Under the pieces are notes generated by a model. The model searched no databases and was not told where the DNA came from. It saw nothing but the letters and a program-made list of their open reading frames with translations. The position numbers and the translations under genes are program-made. A stretch of 64,000 bases of DNA from an uncultured Clostridia bacterium (GTDB taxonomy: Bacteria; Bacillota; Clostridia; Oscillospirales; Acutalibacteraceae), in NCBI GenBank assembly GCA_945983355.1, contig CAMFSU010000039.1, forward strand, positions 1 to 64,000, read 5' to 3'. How positions within the stretch are numbered: the first letter of the stretch is position 1; every line of letters starts with the position of its first letter. Shown here piece after piece: positions 50,201 to 59,486 of this stretch.

Positions 50201-51388
50201 AGTTTTCTTTTCGGTGTAAAGCCCAATATTAAATGTTAAAATTCTTGAAAGCACTGCCGCCAAGGCAAAGTACCCTGCACCGCCAATGCCAAAAAATTCA
50301 AGCCCCAGCATAAAGGCCGCGGCGGTGCATTTTGTGGCACCTCCAAAAAGTACTACCGTGCCGACAGCCGCAGAAAAGGTTGGTGAAATTCCCAATAAAG
50401 TACCCAATGCCGCGCCCAAGGTTGCGCCCACAAAAAGTGCGGGGACAATTTCACCACCCTTAAAGCCCGCAGCATTTGTAATGGCGGTAAATATAATTTT
50501 AAAGGCAAAAGCCAAATAACACACAGTGCCCGTTTTTAAAACATTTTCGATTATATGCATACCGCCGCCGTTATAGTCGTTATTGCCAACAAGCAGCGTT
50601 AAACCAATTATTAAAACACCGCCAACCACGATTCGAAGATATGCATTTTTGAAAAGCTTTTTAAATAAATCGGCAATAAAACGAAGCGCCAAACAAAACA
50701 GCATTGTAACCACCGAACAAGCAACGATAAGCGCAACAACCTTTAAAACCGAAATTGCATTAAATTTCGGTAATGGCGGCAAGCCAAATCTTTCGGGGTG
50801 AACGCCTAAAAGCTTTGCTACTGCAAACGCACCAAAGCTTGATACCACAAGGGGTAACACCGATTTGAAATAAAACCTTCGGCTTATATAAATAATTTCA
50901 AGCCCAAACGCCAGGGCAGTTAGGGGCACGGTGAAAACCGATGAAAACATAGCCGTCATACCGCAAAGCAGTAATATTTTTAACTTTTCATCCTTTAATT
51001 TTAAAGTGTTAGCGATGGGTGAAGCAATGCCGCTGCCTATTTGCAGGGCTGCACCCTCCTTTCCGGCCGAGCCACCAAAAAACTGTGTAATGGCTGTGCC
51101 GACGAAAACCGCAACCGAAAGTAAAAATGGGCTTTTACCGCCATTTTTGACAGCCGAAAAAACCGTGTGTATATTTTGCTTTTCAACCTTTAATACCTTA
51201 AAAAGCGAAACAGTTAAAAGACCGCCGAGCGGTAAGATATAAACGAGCCAATTATACTGTCCAAAAACACCGTTTGCAAATTTTAAGGTATGCGCAAACA
51301 AAGCGCCCACACCGCCGCACAAAACGGCAGTTATAACAGCACCTAAAAGCAAAAGTGCGTATTCTTTTTTAGCGTTTGTTTTCTGCAT
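50180..51388 (-). CDS. ClC-family anion channel/transporter
   Basis: 402 residues with about ten hydrophobic helices. The filter-type segment GGSAGKEGAALQIGSGIA holds the gating glutamate position (GKEGA for the canonical GREGP), and FGGATKCTAAAFMLGLE is in the C-terminal half. No CBS domains. It transports chloride or a related anion; assignment to the Cl-, H+-exchange or fluoride subgroup cannot be made by eye. Confidence 0.85.
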   Translation of the reverse strand: MQKTNAKKEYALLLLGAVITAVLCGGVGALFAHTLKFANGVFGQYNWLVYILPLGGLLTVSLFKVLKVEKQNIHTVFSAVKNGGKSPFLLSVAVFVGTAITQFFGGSAGKEGAALQIGSGIASPIANTLKLKDEKLKILLLCGMTAMFSSVFTVPLTALAFGLEIIYISRRFYFKSVLPLVVSSFGAFAVAKLLGVHPERFGLPPLPKFNAISVLKVVALIVACSVVTMLFCLALRFIADLFKKLFKNAYLRIVVGGVLIIGLTLLVGNNDYNGGGMHIIENVLKTGTVCYLAFAFKIIFTAITNAAGFKGGEIVPALFVGATLGAALGTLLGISPTFSAAVGTVVLFGGATKCTAAAFMLGLEFFGIGGAGYFALAAVLSRILTFNIGLYTEKKTKKRLDD

Positions 51389-51455
51389 TTTAAACTTCCC
51401 CTGTCTTTACAAATGAAATTTTACCACTCTTCCAAGTCATTTGCAACCTTATCTA

Positions 51456-51484
51456 TTGAGAAAAATTTTATTTTATGCTACAAT
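51456..51484 (+). promoter_or_regulatory. Promoter of the MFS-GH2 operon
   Basis: -35 TTGAGA, 17-bp spacer, -10 TACAAT, 29 bp before the start codon. Confidence 0.7.
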
Positions 51485-51512
51485 TAACTAAACAAATTAT
51501 AGGAGGATTTTT

Positions 51513-52802
51513 ATGAAAACAAAGCTCCCCCCTCGTTTTTGGTGTGCTATCACCCTGTTTTCACTTATCGGACAGGTTGCGTGGGTAGTTGAAAATATGT
51601 ATTTTAATGTTTTCATTTACAAAATGTTCAACGCCTCGGCCGATGATATCGCCCTAATGGTTGGCGCTTCCGCAGTTGCCGCTACCGTAACAACAGTGTT
51701 TATGGGCGCCCTTTCCGACCGCATTGGCAAACGCAAGCTTTTTATTTGCGGCGGTTATATTTTATGGGGCATTTCAATTTTCAGTTTTGTGCTTATTAAA
51801 GCCGATATTATTTCCCCGCTTTTCCCGTCGGTCACCGCAATTTCTTCGCTTTGTGTTACATTGGTTATAATTTTAGACTGCGTTATGACTTTTTTCGGCT
51901 CTACCGCAAACGATGCCGCCTTTAACGCATGGCTTACCGATTCAACCGATTCTTCCAACCGCGGTGCAGTTGAGGGCATAAACGCCATGATGCCGCTTGT
52001 TGCAATTTTGGTGGTTTTCGGCGGTTTTATGTTTTTTGATTTAGAAAATCCGCAAAGCTGGTCGCTTATTTTTACCATTATCGGCACTGTTGTTTTAGTT
52101 ATTGGTGTTTTGGGCATTTTTCTTATTAAGGACACACCCATCGAAAAGCCAGAGCAAAGCTATTTAAAATGTATTTTTTACGGCTTTATGCCAAAAACAA
52201 TTAAAAACAATCTTTCGCTTTATTTAACCCTTGCGGCATTTGTTGTGTTTAACATTTCAATTCAAATTTTTATGCCTTATTTAATTATTTATTATGAAAA
52301 ATCTCTCGGAATGACCGACTATGTTTTCATAATGGCACCCGCAATTATAGTTGCCGCCGTTGTAACTGCCTTTTGGGGCAGAGTTTACGATAAAAAGGGC
52401 TTTAATTTTTCATCCGCAATTGCAATTTTGTCACTTTGCATTGGTTATATCATTTTGTTTTTCACAAAAACCACTCTGCCTGTATTTATCGGCTCACTCT
52501 TTATGATGTGCGGTTACCTTTCAGGTATGGCGGTTTTCGGTGCAATGATTAGGGACAACACCCCTGAAAATAAAGCAGGTATGTTCCAAGGTCTTCGCAT
52601 TTTTTCACAGGTTTTAATACCCGGTATTGTTGGCCCTGCTATCGGCTCTGCCGTGCTTAAAAATGCCGAAACCGTTTTAAATAACGACGGTACAACCTCG
52701 TTTTTGCCAAACGAAAATATCTTTTTGGCGGCTCTTGTTGCCGTGTTACTGCTTATCCCCTTTTTATTCGTTATAAAAAAGAAAAAGGAACTGATTAAAT
52801 GA
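51513..52802 (+). CDS. MFS transporter
   Basis: 429 residues with twelve membrane segments. MGALSDRIGKRKLFICGGYILWG is the loop 2-3 motif, and the segments around GRVYDKKGFNFSSA repeat it in the second half. Coupled by ATGA to a glycoside hydrolase gene, so it probably imports the same oligosaccharide or glucuronide (GPH-like). Confidence 0.88.
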   Translation: MKTKLPPRFWCAITLFSLIGQVAWVVENMYFNVFIYKMFNASADDIALMVGASAVAATVTTVFMGALSDRIGKRKLFICGGYILWGISIFSFVLIKADIISPLFPSVTAISSLCVTLVIILDCVMTFFGSTANDAAFNAWLTDSTDSSNRGAVEGINAMMPLVAILVVFGGFMFFDLENPQSWSLIFTIIGTVVLVIGVLGIFLIKDTPIEKPEQSYLKCIFYGFMPKTIKNNLSLYLTLAAFVVFNISIQIFMPYLIIYYEKSLGMTDYVFIMAPAIIVAAVVTAFWGRVYDKKGFNFSSAIAILSLCIGYIILFFTKTTLPVFIGSLFMMCGYLSGMAVFGAMIRDNTPENKAGMFQGLRIFSQVLIPGIVGPAIGSAVLKNAETVLNNDGTTSFLPNENIFLAALVAVLLLIPFLFVIKKKKELIK

Positions 52803-54493
52803 AGCAAAAATTTGCGACCCTTTACACCCCGTTTGAAAAAGATTTGAATATAGATATGCCTTGGGATGAATACCCACGACCACAGCTTGTGCGTGACAGC
52901 TTTATAAATCTTAACGGCAGGTGGAATTTAGAAATTAACCGCGGCGGCAAAATCGTTAAAAGCGGTGAAATTATTGTACCCTTTCCCCTTGAAAGTCGGC
53001 TATCAAACTTTGAATTTTTAAAAAAGAAAAATGATATTTTAATTTACACAAAAAACTTTAACCTTAACAAAACCGACAAAACCGCGCTTTTGCATTTCGG
53101 TGCGGTTGACCAAGAGTGTAAGGTTTTTGTAAACGATAATTTTATCGGTGAAAACATTGGCGGTTATCTTCCCTTTTCGTTTGATATAACCGCCCACCTT
53201 AAAGATGGCGAAAACACTTTAAGGGTTGAGGTTATAGACCGACTCGATACAGATTTAGCATCCGGCAAGCAATGTAAAAAGCGTGGCGGTATGTGGTACA
53301 CCGAAACCAGCGGTATTTGGCAAACCGTATGGCTTGAACAAGTGCCGAAAAATTATATTAAAAACATTAAAGTAACACCTAACCTTTCTGGCTTTGAAAT
53401 TAAGGTTTTGGGCGGTGAAGAGCATAAAACCCTTAAAATAGATGGTGAAAGCTTTAATTTTACAGGCGATACCGCAAATATTGAAATTAAAAACCCAATA
53501 AATTGGTCACCCGAAAACCCGCATCTTCATCACTTTACATTAAAGTCGGGCGAGGATGAAATCAAGTCCTACACAGCGCTTCGCACGGTTGAAATAAATG
53601 GTGATAAAATTTTACTAAACGGTAAGCCATACTTTTTCCACGGGCTTTTGGACCAAGGTTATTTTAGTGACGGTATTTACACCCCCGCCACCCCAAAGGC
53701 GCTTGAAAACGATGTTTTAAAAATGAAGGAGTGTGGCTTTAACACACTTCGCAAGCATATTAAAATTGAGCACGAGCTATTTTATTATTACTGCGATAAG
53801 CACGGTATGGTGGTTTTTCAAGACCTTGTAAACAACGGTAAATACAGCTTTTTAATTGACACCGCTTTGCCGACAGTTGCATTTAAAAAAGGCATTACCC
53901 ATAAGGCAACACCCTTTCGCCGTGAACAATTTATTAAAAATTCGCTTGACACCATAAACCTTTTATATAACCACCCCTGTGTCTGCTATTACACCCTTTT
54001 TAACGAGGGTTGGGGGCAATTTTCAACTGATGAAATGTTTGATTTGATGAAAAGCACCGACGCAACACGCGTGTGGGATGCAACTTCGGGTTGGTTTCAA
54101 ACAAATAAAAGCGATGTTTTAAGCGAGCATATTTATTTTAAGCCCTTAAAGCTTAAAAACGATGGGCGACCGCTTGTTTTATCAGAATTTGGGGGCTATT
54201 CCTCCAAAATAGAGGGGCACGTGTTTAACATAAAAAACACATATGGCTATAGGTTTTTTGCCGACAATGAGGAATTTAAAAAAGCACTTTTAAAGCTTTA
54301 TTATAATGAGGTTATCCCCCAGATTAAACAAAACGGACTTTGCGCTACAATTTTAACACAGGTAAGCGATGTCGAGGATGAAACCAACGGGCTTTTAACC
54401 TACGACCGACAGGTTTTAAAGGTGTGCGAAAATGAAATGAGAGATTTAGCAAACACCCTTAAAACCGAATATGAAAATTACTTAAATAAATAA
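52799..54493 (+). CDS. Glycoside hydrolase family 2
   Basis: 564 residues: sugar-binding domain, immunoglobulin-like domain and TIM barrel. Catalytic residues: acid/base in LFNEGWGQF and nucleophile in VLSEFGGYS. Specificity may be beta-galactosidase, glucuronidase or mannosidase. No signal peptide, so it is cytoplasmic and acts on a sugar imported by the preceding transporter. ATGA overlap with it. Confidence 0.9.
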   Translation: MKQKFATLYTPFEKDLNIDMPWDEYPRPQLVRDSFINLNGRWNLEINRGGKIVKSGEIIVPFPLESRLSNFEFLKKKNDILIYTKNFNLNKTDKTALLHFGAVDQECKVFVNDNFIGENIGGYLPFSFDITAHLKDGENTLRVEVIDRLDTDLASGKQCKKRGGMWYTETSGIWQTVWLEQVPKNYIKNIKVTPNLSGFEIKVLGGEEHKTLKIDGESFNFTGDTANIEIKNPINWSPENPHLHHFTLKSGEDEIKSYTALRTVEINGDKILLNGKPYFFHGLLDQGYFSDGIYTPATPKALENDVLKMKECGFNTLRKHIKIEHELFYYYCDKHGMVVFQDLVNNGKYSFLIDTALPTVAFKKGITHKATPFRREQFIKNSLDTINLLYNHPCVCYYTLFNEGWGQFSTDEMFDLMKSTDATRVWDATSGWFQTNKSDVLSEHIYFKPLKLKNDGRPLVLSEFGGYSSKIEGHVFNIKNTYGYRFFADNEEFKKALLKLYYNEVIPQIKQNGLCATILTQVSDVEDETNGLLTYDRQVLKVCENEMRDLANTLKTEYENYLNK

Positions 54494-54494
54494 C

Positions 54495-54522
54495 AAAAAG
54501 CTCCGATTTATCGGAGCTTTTT
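54495..54522. terminator. Bidirectional terminator, GH2 / DUF898 genes
   Basis: AAAAAGCTCCGA / TCGGAGCTTTTT with a TTTA loop. Confidence 0.88.
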
Positions 54523-54534
54523 ACTTTATAATTT

Positions 54535-56004
54535 TTATGAAATTTTTACTGTAATATTTTTTTCGGTGATTTCGTAATCAAATGTCCAATCACTATGGGT
54601 TTCACTCTTAGAACCGCTTTGGGTATCAAGTGTATAACCATCACCTAAAAACAAGGATGCATAAGCACCTGATACTACCGCTTCAGCTTCATCGTCAGTA
54701 ACCTTAGCCCTATTAACAGTTATAACGATTTCGTCTATATAACCATAATCGTCTTTGGTAAGTGCTGCTTCTATTATGCCGCCCTTTGAATTTTTGTATT
54801 CAAGTACTGCGCCATCAACACCGCTTGCAACCTCTTGCACAGTAAAGTTGGCTTTTTCAGCATAATAATTTAAGTTTTCATAAAATGTGGCATAATTTAC
54901 ATCTACGGTATCCGTTACTCCACCCATAACAGCAGGTAAACGGCCGGGGCCACCAAATGAACTCTCGCTTAAAATGAACGCACCAACGATACCGCCAAGG
55001 ATAATGCCGCCAAGCACTACCAAACCTGCAACTATTGCAAGCACCCAGATAAGCCATTTCTTTGACTTGGTGCTAACGGGCTTAATTGCTTTAAGCTTTC
55101 TTGCCAAAACGGTGCAGTCGAAAATGAGCGTGTTTTCTTCATCGTTAAATTCATAATCGCACTCGTTAAGAATATCAGCAAATCTTAAAGCGTTTTCAAG
55201 CTTTACTATATCCTGTTCGGCAAGACCTTCATTTGCTTCCTTAAGCATTTGTGCCTTAATGTTTTCAAGCTGTGCACTGTCACCGCTTTGAAGCATTACA
55301 GCATCGGTATGAATTTGTGTCTTGTAATTTGCCTTTGCTGTAATAGCAGCAGGGGTTTTATTTTCATCCAATGTATGCTCGGTTTCCCATTTAAGATATT
55401 TAACAGGTAAGAACCAAGCAAAAATACCGCAAGTAACGGTTGTTAAAAGTCCCCAAAGCAATTCTTTAAGGAATAAGTCGCCAATAGTGCCGTCAAAGGT
55501 TAAACGGCGCGAGTCAACAACTGTGTGCTGTGTCCACCAGCACTTCATAATAATGCTTGACCAAGCAATACCAACAAATGGTACCATTGTTGCAAGGTAT
55601 GATAAAATTCTTGTTACAAAATAATCGCCGACAGTACCGTCAAAATAGCTGTTGTTGTCGGGCTCGCCTTCAAAGAAGGTGCGTTCACTAAACCATTGCT
55701 TTAACCTTACATCAAGCCAAAAAACATAAATACCGCAGGTAACCCAGCTTAAAAGAAGCCAAATTATGTATTTAACGAAAAGGTCACCGCCCTTGCCGTC
55801 AAAGCGCATACGCTTGCCTGAAATTACGGTGTGTGAGCAAAGCCACTTGTGAAACCAACATTTAAGCCAAGGATATGCAATGCCGAAGGTGGCTGACGTG
55901 CCAAGCGAAACTGCAATGTTGCGGATAATATATCCCCAATAACCGCCGTCATAGTACGAGCCGTCTTCGCCAACAATAATATTATTTGTATTTTCGTTTG
56001 CCAT
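54535..56004 (-). CDS. DUF898 membrane protein with three repeats
   Basis: 489 residues. Three copies of the YjgN/DUF898 module: KRMRFDGKGGDLFVKYIIWLLLSWVTCGIYVFWL, NSYFDGTVGDYFVTRILS, and RRLTFDGTIGDLFLKELLWGLLTTVTCGIF, each with two helices. Then a cytoplasmic linker, another helix (WVLAIVAGLVVLGGIILGGIVG) and an extracytoplasmic ~120-residue domain. Function unknown. Confidence 0.88.
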   Translation of the reverse strand: MANENTNNIIVGEDGSYYDGGYWGYIIRNIAVSLGTSATFGIAYPWLKCWFHKWLCSHTVISGKRMRFDGKGGDLFVKYIIWLLLSWVTCGIYVFWLDVRLKQWFSERTFFEGEPDNNSYFDGTVGDYFVTRILSYLATMVPFVGIAWSSIIMKCWWTQHTVVDSRRLTFDGTIGDLFLKELLWGLLTTVTCGIFAWFLPVKYLKWETEHTLDENKTPAAITAKANYKTQIHTDAVMLQSGDSAQLENIKAQMLKEANEGLAEQDIVKLENALRFADILNECDYEFNDEENTLIFDCTVLARKLKAIKPVSTKSKKWLIWVLAIVAGLVVLGGIILGGIVGAFILSESSFGGPGRLPAVMGGVTDTVDVNYATFYENLNYYAEKANFTVQEVASGVDGAVLEYKNSKGGIIEAALTKDDYGYIDEIVITVNRAKVTDDEAEAVVSGAYASLFLGDGYTLDTQSGSKSETHSDWTFDYEITEKNITVKIS

Positions 56005-56081
56005 TGCCTAAACCTCCTAAAAATATTCTATTCTAAATATACTACAAAAATGTATAAATTTCAACATTAAAAATGCATAAA

Positions 56082-56113
56082 AAAGAAGGCATTTTTTAGA
56101 TGCCTTCTTTAAA
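56082..56113 (-). terminator. Terminator of the AGCS gene
   Basis: AAAGAAGGCAT / ATGCCTTCTTT, followed on the minus strand by TTTATGC. Confidence 0.8.
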
Positions 56114-56121
56114 TATACGAT

Positions 56122-57645
56122 TTAATTTTCTGCATTATCCTTAAAATTCAGAATTGGTGCTTCATTCTTGCCCTTAATATTTCTGTTTATGTAATTCTTT
56201 GTAATTTTAATAACCATAGGCAACATAACCAGAACGCCGATAAGGTTGGGTATCATCATAAGACCGTTGAAGGTGTCGGAAATATCCCAAGCAAGAGAAG
56301 AGGTAAGCACTGCGCCAAAAATAACCGTAATAACGTGAATAATACGGAAAATGAATGTTGTTTTTGCGCCAAAAAGGTATTCCCACGCTTTTGAACCATA
56401 ATGCGACCAACCAAGAACGGTGGTAAACGCAAAGAGGAACATTGCAATAGCAATAAACTTTTGACCGATATCGCCCCAAGGGAATACAGCGTTAAATGCG
56501 CCGCCAACCAAGGTTGCATCGGTAAGACCTACGGCAAGCTCGCCTGTTTCGATGTTGAATACACCTGTTGTAAGACCGCCAGAGGTAAGCACAACCAAAG
56601 CGGTCATTGTGCAAACAACCATTGTGTCGGCAAAAACTTCGAATATGCCCCACATACCCTGCTTAACGGGTTCTTTAATATTAGAATTAGAGTGTACCAT
56701 AACAGATGAACCAAGACCTGCTTCGTTTGAGAAAACACCGCGCTTAAAGCCGTTGGTCATAGCAACTATAACACCGCCGATACCACCGCCAACAAATGCT
56801 TCGGGCTTAAATGCGTTTACAAAAATTGCCTTGAAGGCAGGAATGATAGCGTTGTAGTTAACACCAATAATTACAAGTGAGCCCAAAACGAAAAGCACAA
56901 CCATAAAGGGCACGATTTTTTCAGCAACCGATGCAATTCTTTTAAGACCGCCCAAGGTGATAAGTGCGGTAAGCGCCATAATAACAACACCAATGAGGAT
57001 GTTGTAAAGCGAAACATCGCCAAACACATTTATAGAAGAAAGCGCGTTAACATCAAAAGCAACTGCAACATTGGCAACAATTTTGTTTACCTGACCCATT
57101 GAACCGATACCGAAGGATGCAAGCATTGTAAAAATACAGAAAAGCACAGCCAAAACCTTGCCAATCCATTTGCAACCCTTTTTACCGCCAAGACCATCGG
57201 CAAGATAGTACATAGCACCGCCCGACCATTCGTCGTTAGCATTTTTGCGGCGGAAATACATACCCAAAACATTTTCGGCATAGTTTGTCATCATACCGAA
57301 GAATGCGGCAACCCACATCCAGAAAACTGCACCTGCACCGCCGACACAAATTGCCGCAGCAACGCCGGCAATGTTGCCTGTACCAACAGTTGCGGCAAGG
57401 GCTGTACAAAGCGCCTGAAACGGCGAAATTGCACCCTTTTCCTTTGCGTGACCGATAACGTCCTTTTTAAAAAGACTGCCGATAGTGTTTTTCCACCAGT
57501 GACCAATATGTGTAACCTGGAAAAACTTTGTGCACAAGGTAACAATAATACCTGTACCGATGAGTAGTGCCAAGCCAAAAATTCCCCAAACGACGCCGTT
57601 AATTTCGCCGTTGACTGCTTCAACACCCTTTAAAAACTGTTCCAT
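56122..57645 (-). CDS. Alanine/glycine:cation symporter (AGCS family)
   Basis: 507 residues, about eleven membrane helices. Family segments: VSPFQALCTALAATVGTGNIAGVAAAI, FFGMMTNYAENVLGMYFRRK, and GLGSSVMVHSNSNIKEPVKQGMWGIFEVFADTMVVCTMTALVVL. Imports alanine or glycine with Na+ or H+. The leader has a glycine riboswitch followed by a terminator, so glycine is the likely substrate. Confidence 0.95.
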   Translation of the reverse strand: MEQFLKGVEAVNGEINGVVWGIFGLALLIGTGIIVTLCTKFFQVTHIGHWWKNTIGSLFKKDVIGHAKEKGAISPFQALCTALAATVGTGNIAGVAAAICVGGAGAVFWMWVAAFFGMMTNYAENVLGMYFRRKNANDEWSGGAMYYLADGLGGKKGCKWIGKVLAVLFCIFTMLASFGIGSMGQVNKIVANVAVAFDVNALSSINVFGDVSLYNILIGVVIMALTALITLGGLKRIASVAEKIVPFMVVLFVLGSLVIIGVNYNAIIPAFKAIFVNAFKPEAFVGGGIGGVIVAMTNGFKRGVFSNEAGLGSSVMVHSNSNIKEPVKQGMWGIFEVFADTMVVCTMTALVVLTSGGLTTGVFNIETGELAVGLTDATLVGGAFNAVFPWGDIGQKFIAIAMFLFAFTTVLGWSHYGSKAWEYLFGAKTTFIFRIIHVITVIFGAVLTSSLAWDISDTFNGLMMIPNLIGVLVMLPMVIKITKNYINRNIKGKNEAPILNFKDNAEN

Positions 57646-57670
57646 TTAAAAAACTCCCTTTTAAAAAATA

Positions 57671-57701
57671 AAGCCGAACTGAAAAACAGTTCGGCAAAAG
57701 T
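57671..57701 (-). terminator. Riboswitch expression-platform terminator
   Basis: GCCGAACTG / CAGTTCGGC, then TTTATTTTTT on the minus strand, between the glycine aptamer and the AGCS start. Confidence 0.85.
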
Positions 57702-57720
57702 ACAAAAAAGAAAAAATCAA

Positions 57721-57842
57721 CCTTTGTCCTTTTGCCTGAGAGATTAGCGGTTAAAAACCGCCTTGCCCCTTCGGCATCTGATTTAACAGAATTCTCCAAA
57801 GTGCTATCAGTTCACAGTCGTTTATACTTCTGCAAACCTCAC
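57721..57842 (-). promoter_or_regulatory. Glycine riboswitch (single aptamer)
   Basis: On the minus strand GGAGAATTC, GATGCCGAAGGGGCAAGGC, CTAATCTCTCAGGCAAAAGG, ACAAAGG match the glycine aptamer consensus; the P1 stem is CTTTG / CAAAG. Upstream sequence to ~57842 (GCTATGTGAGGTTTGCAG) may be the ghost aptamer or a leader stem. It controls the AGCS symporter gene. Confidence 0.93.
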
Positions 57843-57864
57843 ATAGCTTATTCAGTTCCCAATA

Positions 57865-57892
57865 AGTATAACACATATTTTACAAATTTCAA
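57865..57892 (-). promoter_or_regulatory. AGCS/riboswitch promoter
   Basis: Minus strand -35 TTGAAA, 16-bp spacer, -10 TATACT, just upstream of the riboswitch. Confidence 0.7.
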
Positions 57893-57912
57893 CACTTTTT
57901 TAAAATTTTTTA

Positions 57913-57941
57913 TTGACATATAAAAAATTTGGTAGTATTCT
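57913..57941 (+). promoter_or_regulatory. gdhA promoter
   Basis: -35 TTGACA, 17-bp spacer, -10 TATTCT, 43 bp before the gdhA start. Confidence 0.6.
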
Positions 57942-57984
57942 TAAAAAATAATAAATATATATATTAAGAAAAGGAGATACATAT

Positions 57985-59337
57985 ATGCTTAAATCAGAAT
58001 ACCTTAAAAAAGTATATGCCGATGTTGAAGCACGCAACCCCGGCGAAAAAGAGTTCCACCAAACAGTTTATGAAGTTTTATCTTCTATTGAACCTGTTGT
58101 AGAATCTAACCCCGAATATGAAAAGTGGGGCATTATTGAAAGAATGGTTGAACCCGAAAGACAAATTATGTTCCGCGTTTCTTGGGTTGACGATAACGGC
58201 AAGGTGCACGTAAACCGTGGCTTCCGCGTTCAGTTTAACTCTGCTATCGGTCCTTACAAGGGCGGTCTTCGTTTCCACCCAACAGTAAATGCCAGCATTA
58301 TTAAGTTCCTCGGTTTTGAACAAACCTTTAAAAACTCTCTTACCAGTCTTCCTATGGGCGGCGGTAAGGGCGGCAGCGACTTTGACCCCCGCGGCAGAAG
58401 TGACGGCGAAATTATGCGTTTCTGCCAAAGCTTTATGACCGAGCTTTCAAAGCATATCGGTGCTAATTTAGACGTTCCCGCAGGTGACCTTGGCGTTGGT
58501 GCTCGCGAAATTGGTTATCTTTACGGTCAATACAAGCGCCTTCGCAACGAATTTACAGGCGTTTTAACAGGTAAGGGCCTTGCTTACGGCGGTTCTCTTA
58601 TCCGCCCCGAAGCTACCGGCTTTGGCGCTGTTTATTATGTTGACGAAATGCTTAAATCCTTTGGCGATACTATTAAAGGCAAAACCTTTGCTGTTTCGGG
58701 CTTTGGTAATGTTGCTTGGGGTACCGTTAAAAAGATTACCGAGCTTGGCGGTAAGGTTGTTACAATTTCAGGTCCTGACGGTTATGTTTACGACGAAGAC
58801 GGTATCAACACCGATGAAAAGATTGAATTTATGCTTTCAATGCGTTCTTCCGGTCACGACAAGGTTAAGGATTATGCTGACAAATTCGGCGTTCCTTACT
58901 TTGAAGGTCAAAAGCCATGGGGTGTAAAGGTTGACATTGTTATGCCTTGCGCTACCCAAAACGAAGTTGACGTTAAAGAAGCTGAACAAATCATTGCTAA
59001 CGGCGTTAAATATTATGTAGAGGTTTCAAATATGCCTTCTACCAACGAAGCAATCGCACTCTTCAAAGAAAACGGTGTTATTGTTGCTCCTTCAAAAGCA
59101 GTTAATGCCGGCGGCGTTGCAGTTTCAGGCCTTGAAATGAGCCAAAACTCAATGCGTTACAGCTGGACCGCTGAAGAAGTTGACGCTAAATTAAAGCAAA
59201 TTATGAAGAACATCTACAGCGCTTCTTTGGATGCTGCTGAAAGATACGGTATGAAGGGCGATCTCGTTGCAGGCGCAAATATTGCCGGCTTTGAAAAGGT
59301 TGCAAACGCTATGCTCGCACAAGGCGTTGCGTACTAA
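57985..59337 (+). CDS. gdhA: NADP-type glutamate dehydrogenase
   Basis: 450 residues, the length of hexameric bacterial GDH. PMGGGKGGSDFDPRGRSDGEIMRFCQSFMTEL contains the catalytic lysine, AGDLGVGAREIGYL follows it, and FAVSGFGNVAWG is the nucleotide-binding motif. Interconverts 2-oxoglutarate plus ammonia and glutamate in the cytoplasm. Strong AAAAGGAG site and biased codon use indicate high expression. Confidence 0.95.
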   Translation: MLKSEYLKKVYADVEARNPGEKEFHQTVYEVLSSIEPVVESNPEYEKWGIIERMVEPERQIMFRVSWVDDNGKVHVNRGFRVQFNSAIGPYKGGLRFHPTVNASIIKFLGFEQTFKNSLTSLPMGGGKGGSDFDPRGRSDGEIMRFCQSFMTELSKHIGANLDVPAGDLGVGAREIGYLYGQYKRLRNEFTGVLTGKGLAYGGSLIRPEATGFGAVYYVDEMLKSFGDTIKGKTFAVSGFGNVAWGTVKKITELGGKVVTISGPDGYVYDEDGINTDEKIEFMLSMRSSGHDKVKDYADKFGVPYFEGQKPWGVKVDIVMPCATQNEVDVKEAEQIIANGVKYYVEVSNMPSTNEAIALFKENGVIVAPSKAVNAGGVAVSGLEMSQNSMRYSWTAEEVDAKLKQIMKNIYSASLDAAERYGMKGDLVAGANIAGFEKVANAMLAQGVAY

Positions 59338-59339
59338 TT

Positions 59340-59456
59340 CGTAATTCATAATGCGTAATGCGTAATTAACGCACTCAACGAAAGTTGGGTGCGTTTTTTA
59401 TATCCGTCGGCTTGCCGACACCTTACCTCTTCACTATTCACTTTTCACTCTTCACT
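59340..59456. repeat. Intergenic repeat similar to that at 30895
   Basis: AATTCATAATGCGTAATGCGTAATT at the left, GTCGGCTTGCCGACACCTTACC and a TTCACT-rich run at the right, shared with the repeat between dnaK and dnaJ. An intact terminator-like stem lies between them. Confidence 0.6.
59368..59400 (+). terminator. gdhA terminator
   Basis: AACGCACTCAAC / GTTGGGTGCGTT around GAAA, followed by TTTTA. Embedded in the intergenic repeat. Confidence 0.85.
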
Positions 59457-59484
59457 AAAAAAGCACCCCGCAGGGTGCTTTTTG
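59457..59484 (-). terminator. Terminator of the LtaS-like gene
   Basis: AAAAAGCACCC / GGGTGCTTTTT around CGCA, at the 3' end of the minus-strand gene. Confidence 0.85.
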
Positions 59485-59486
59485 TT

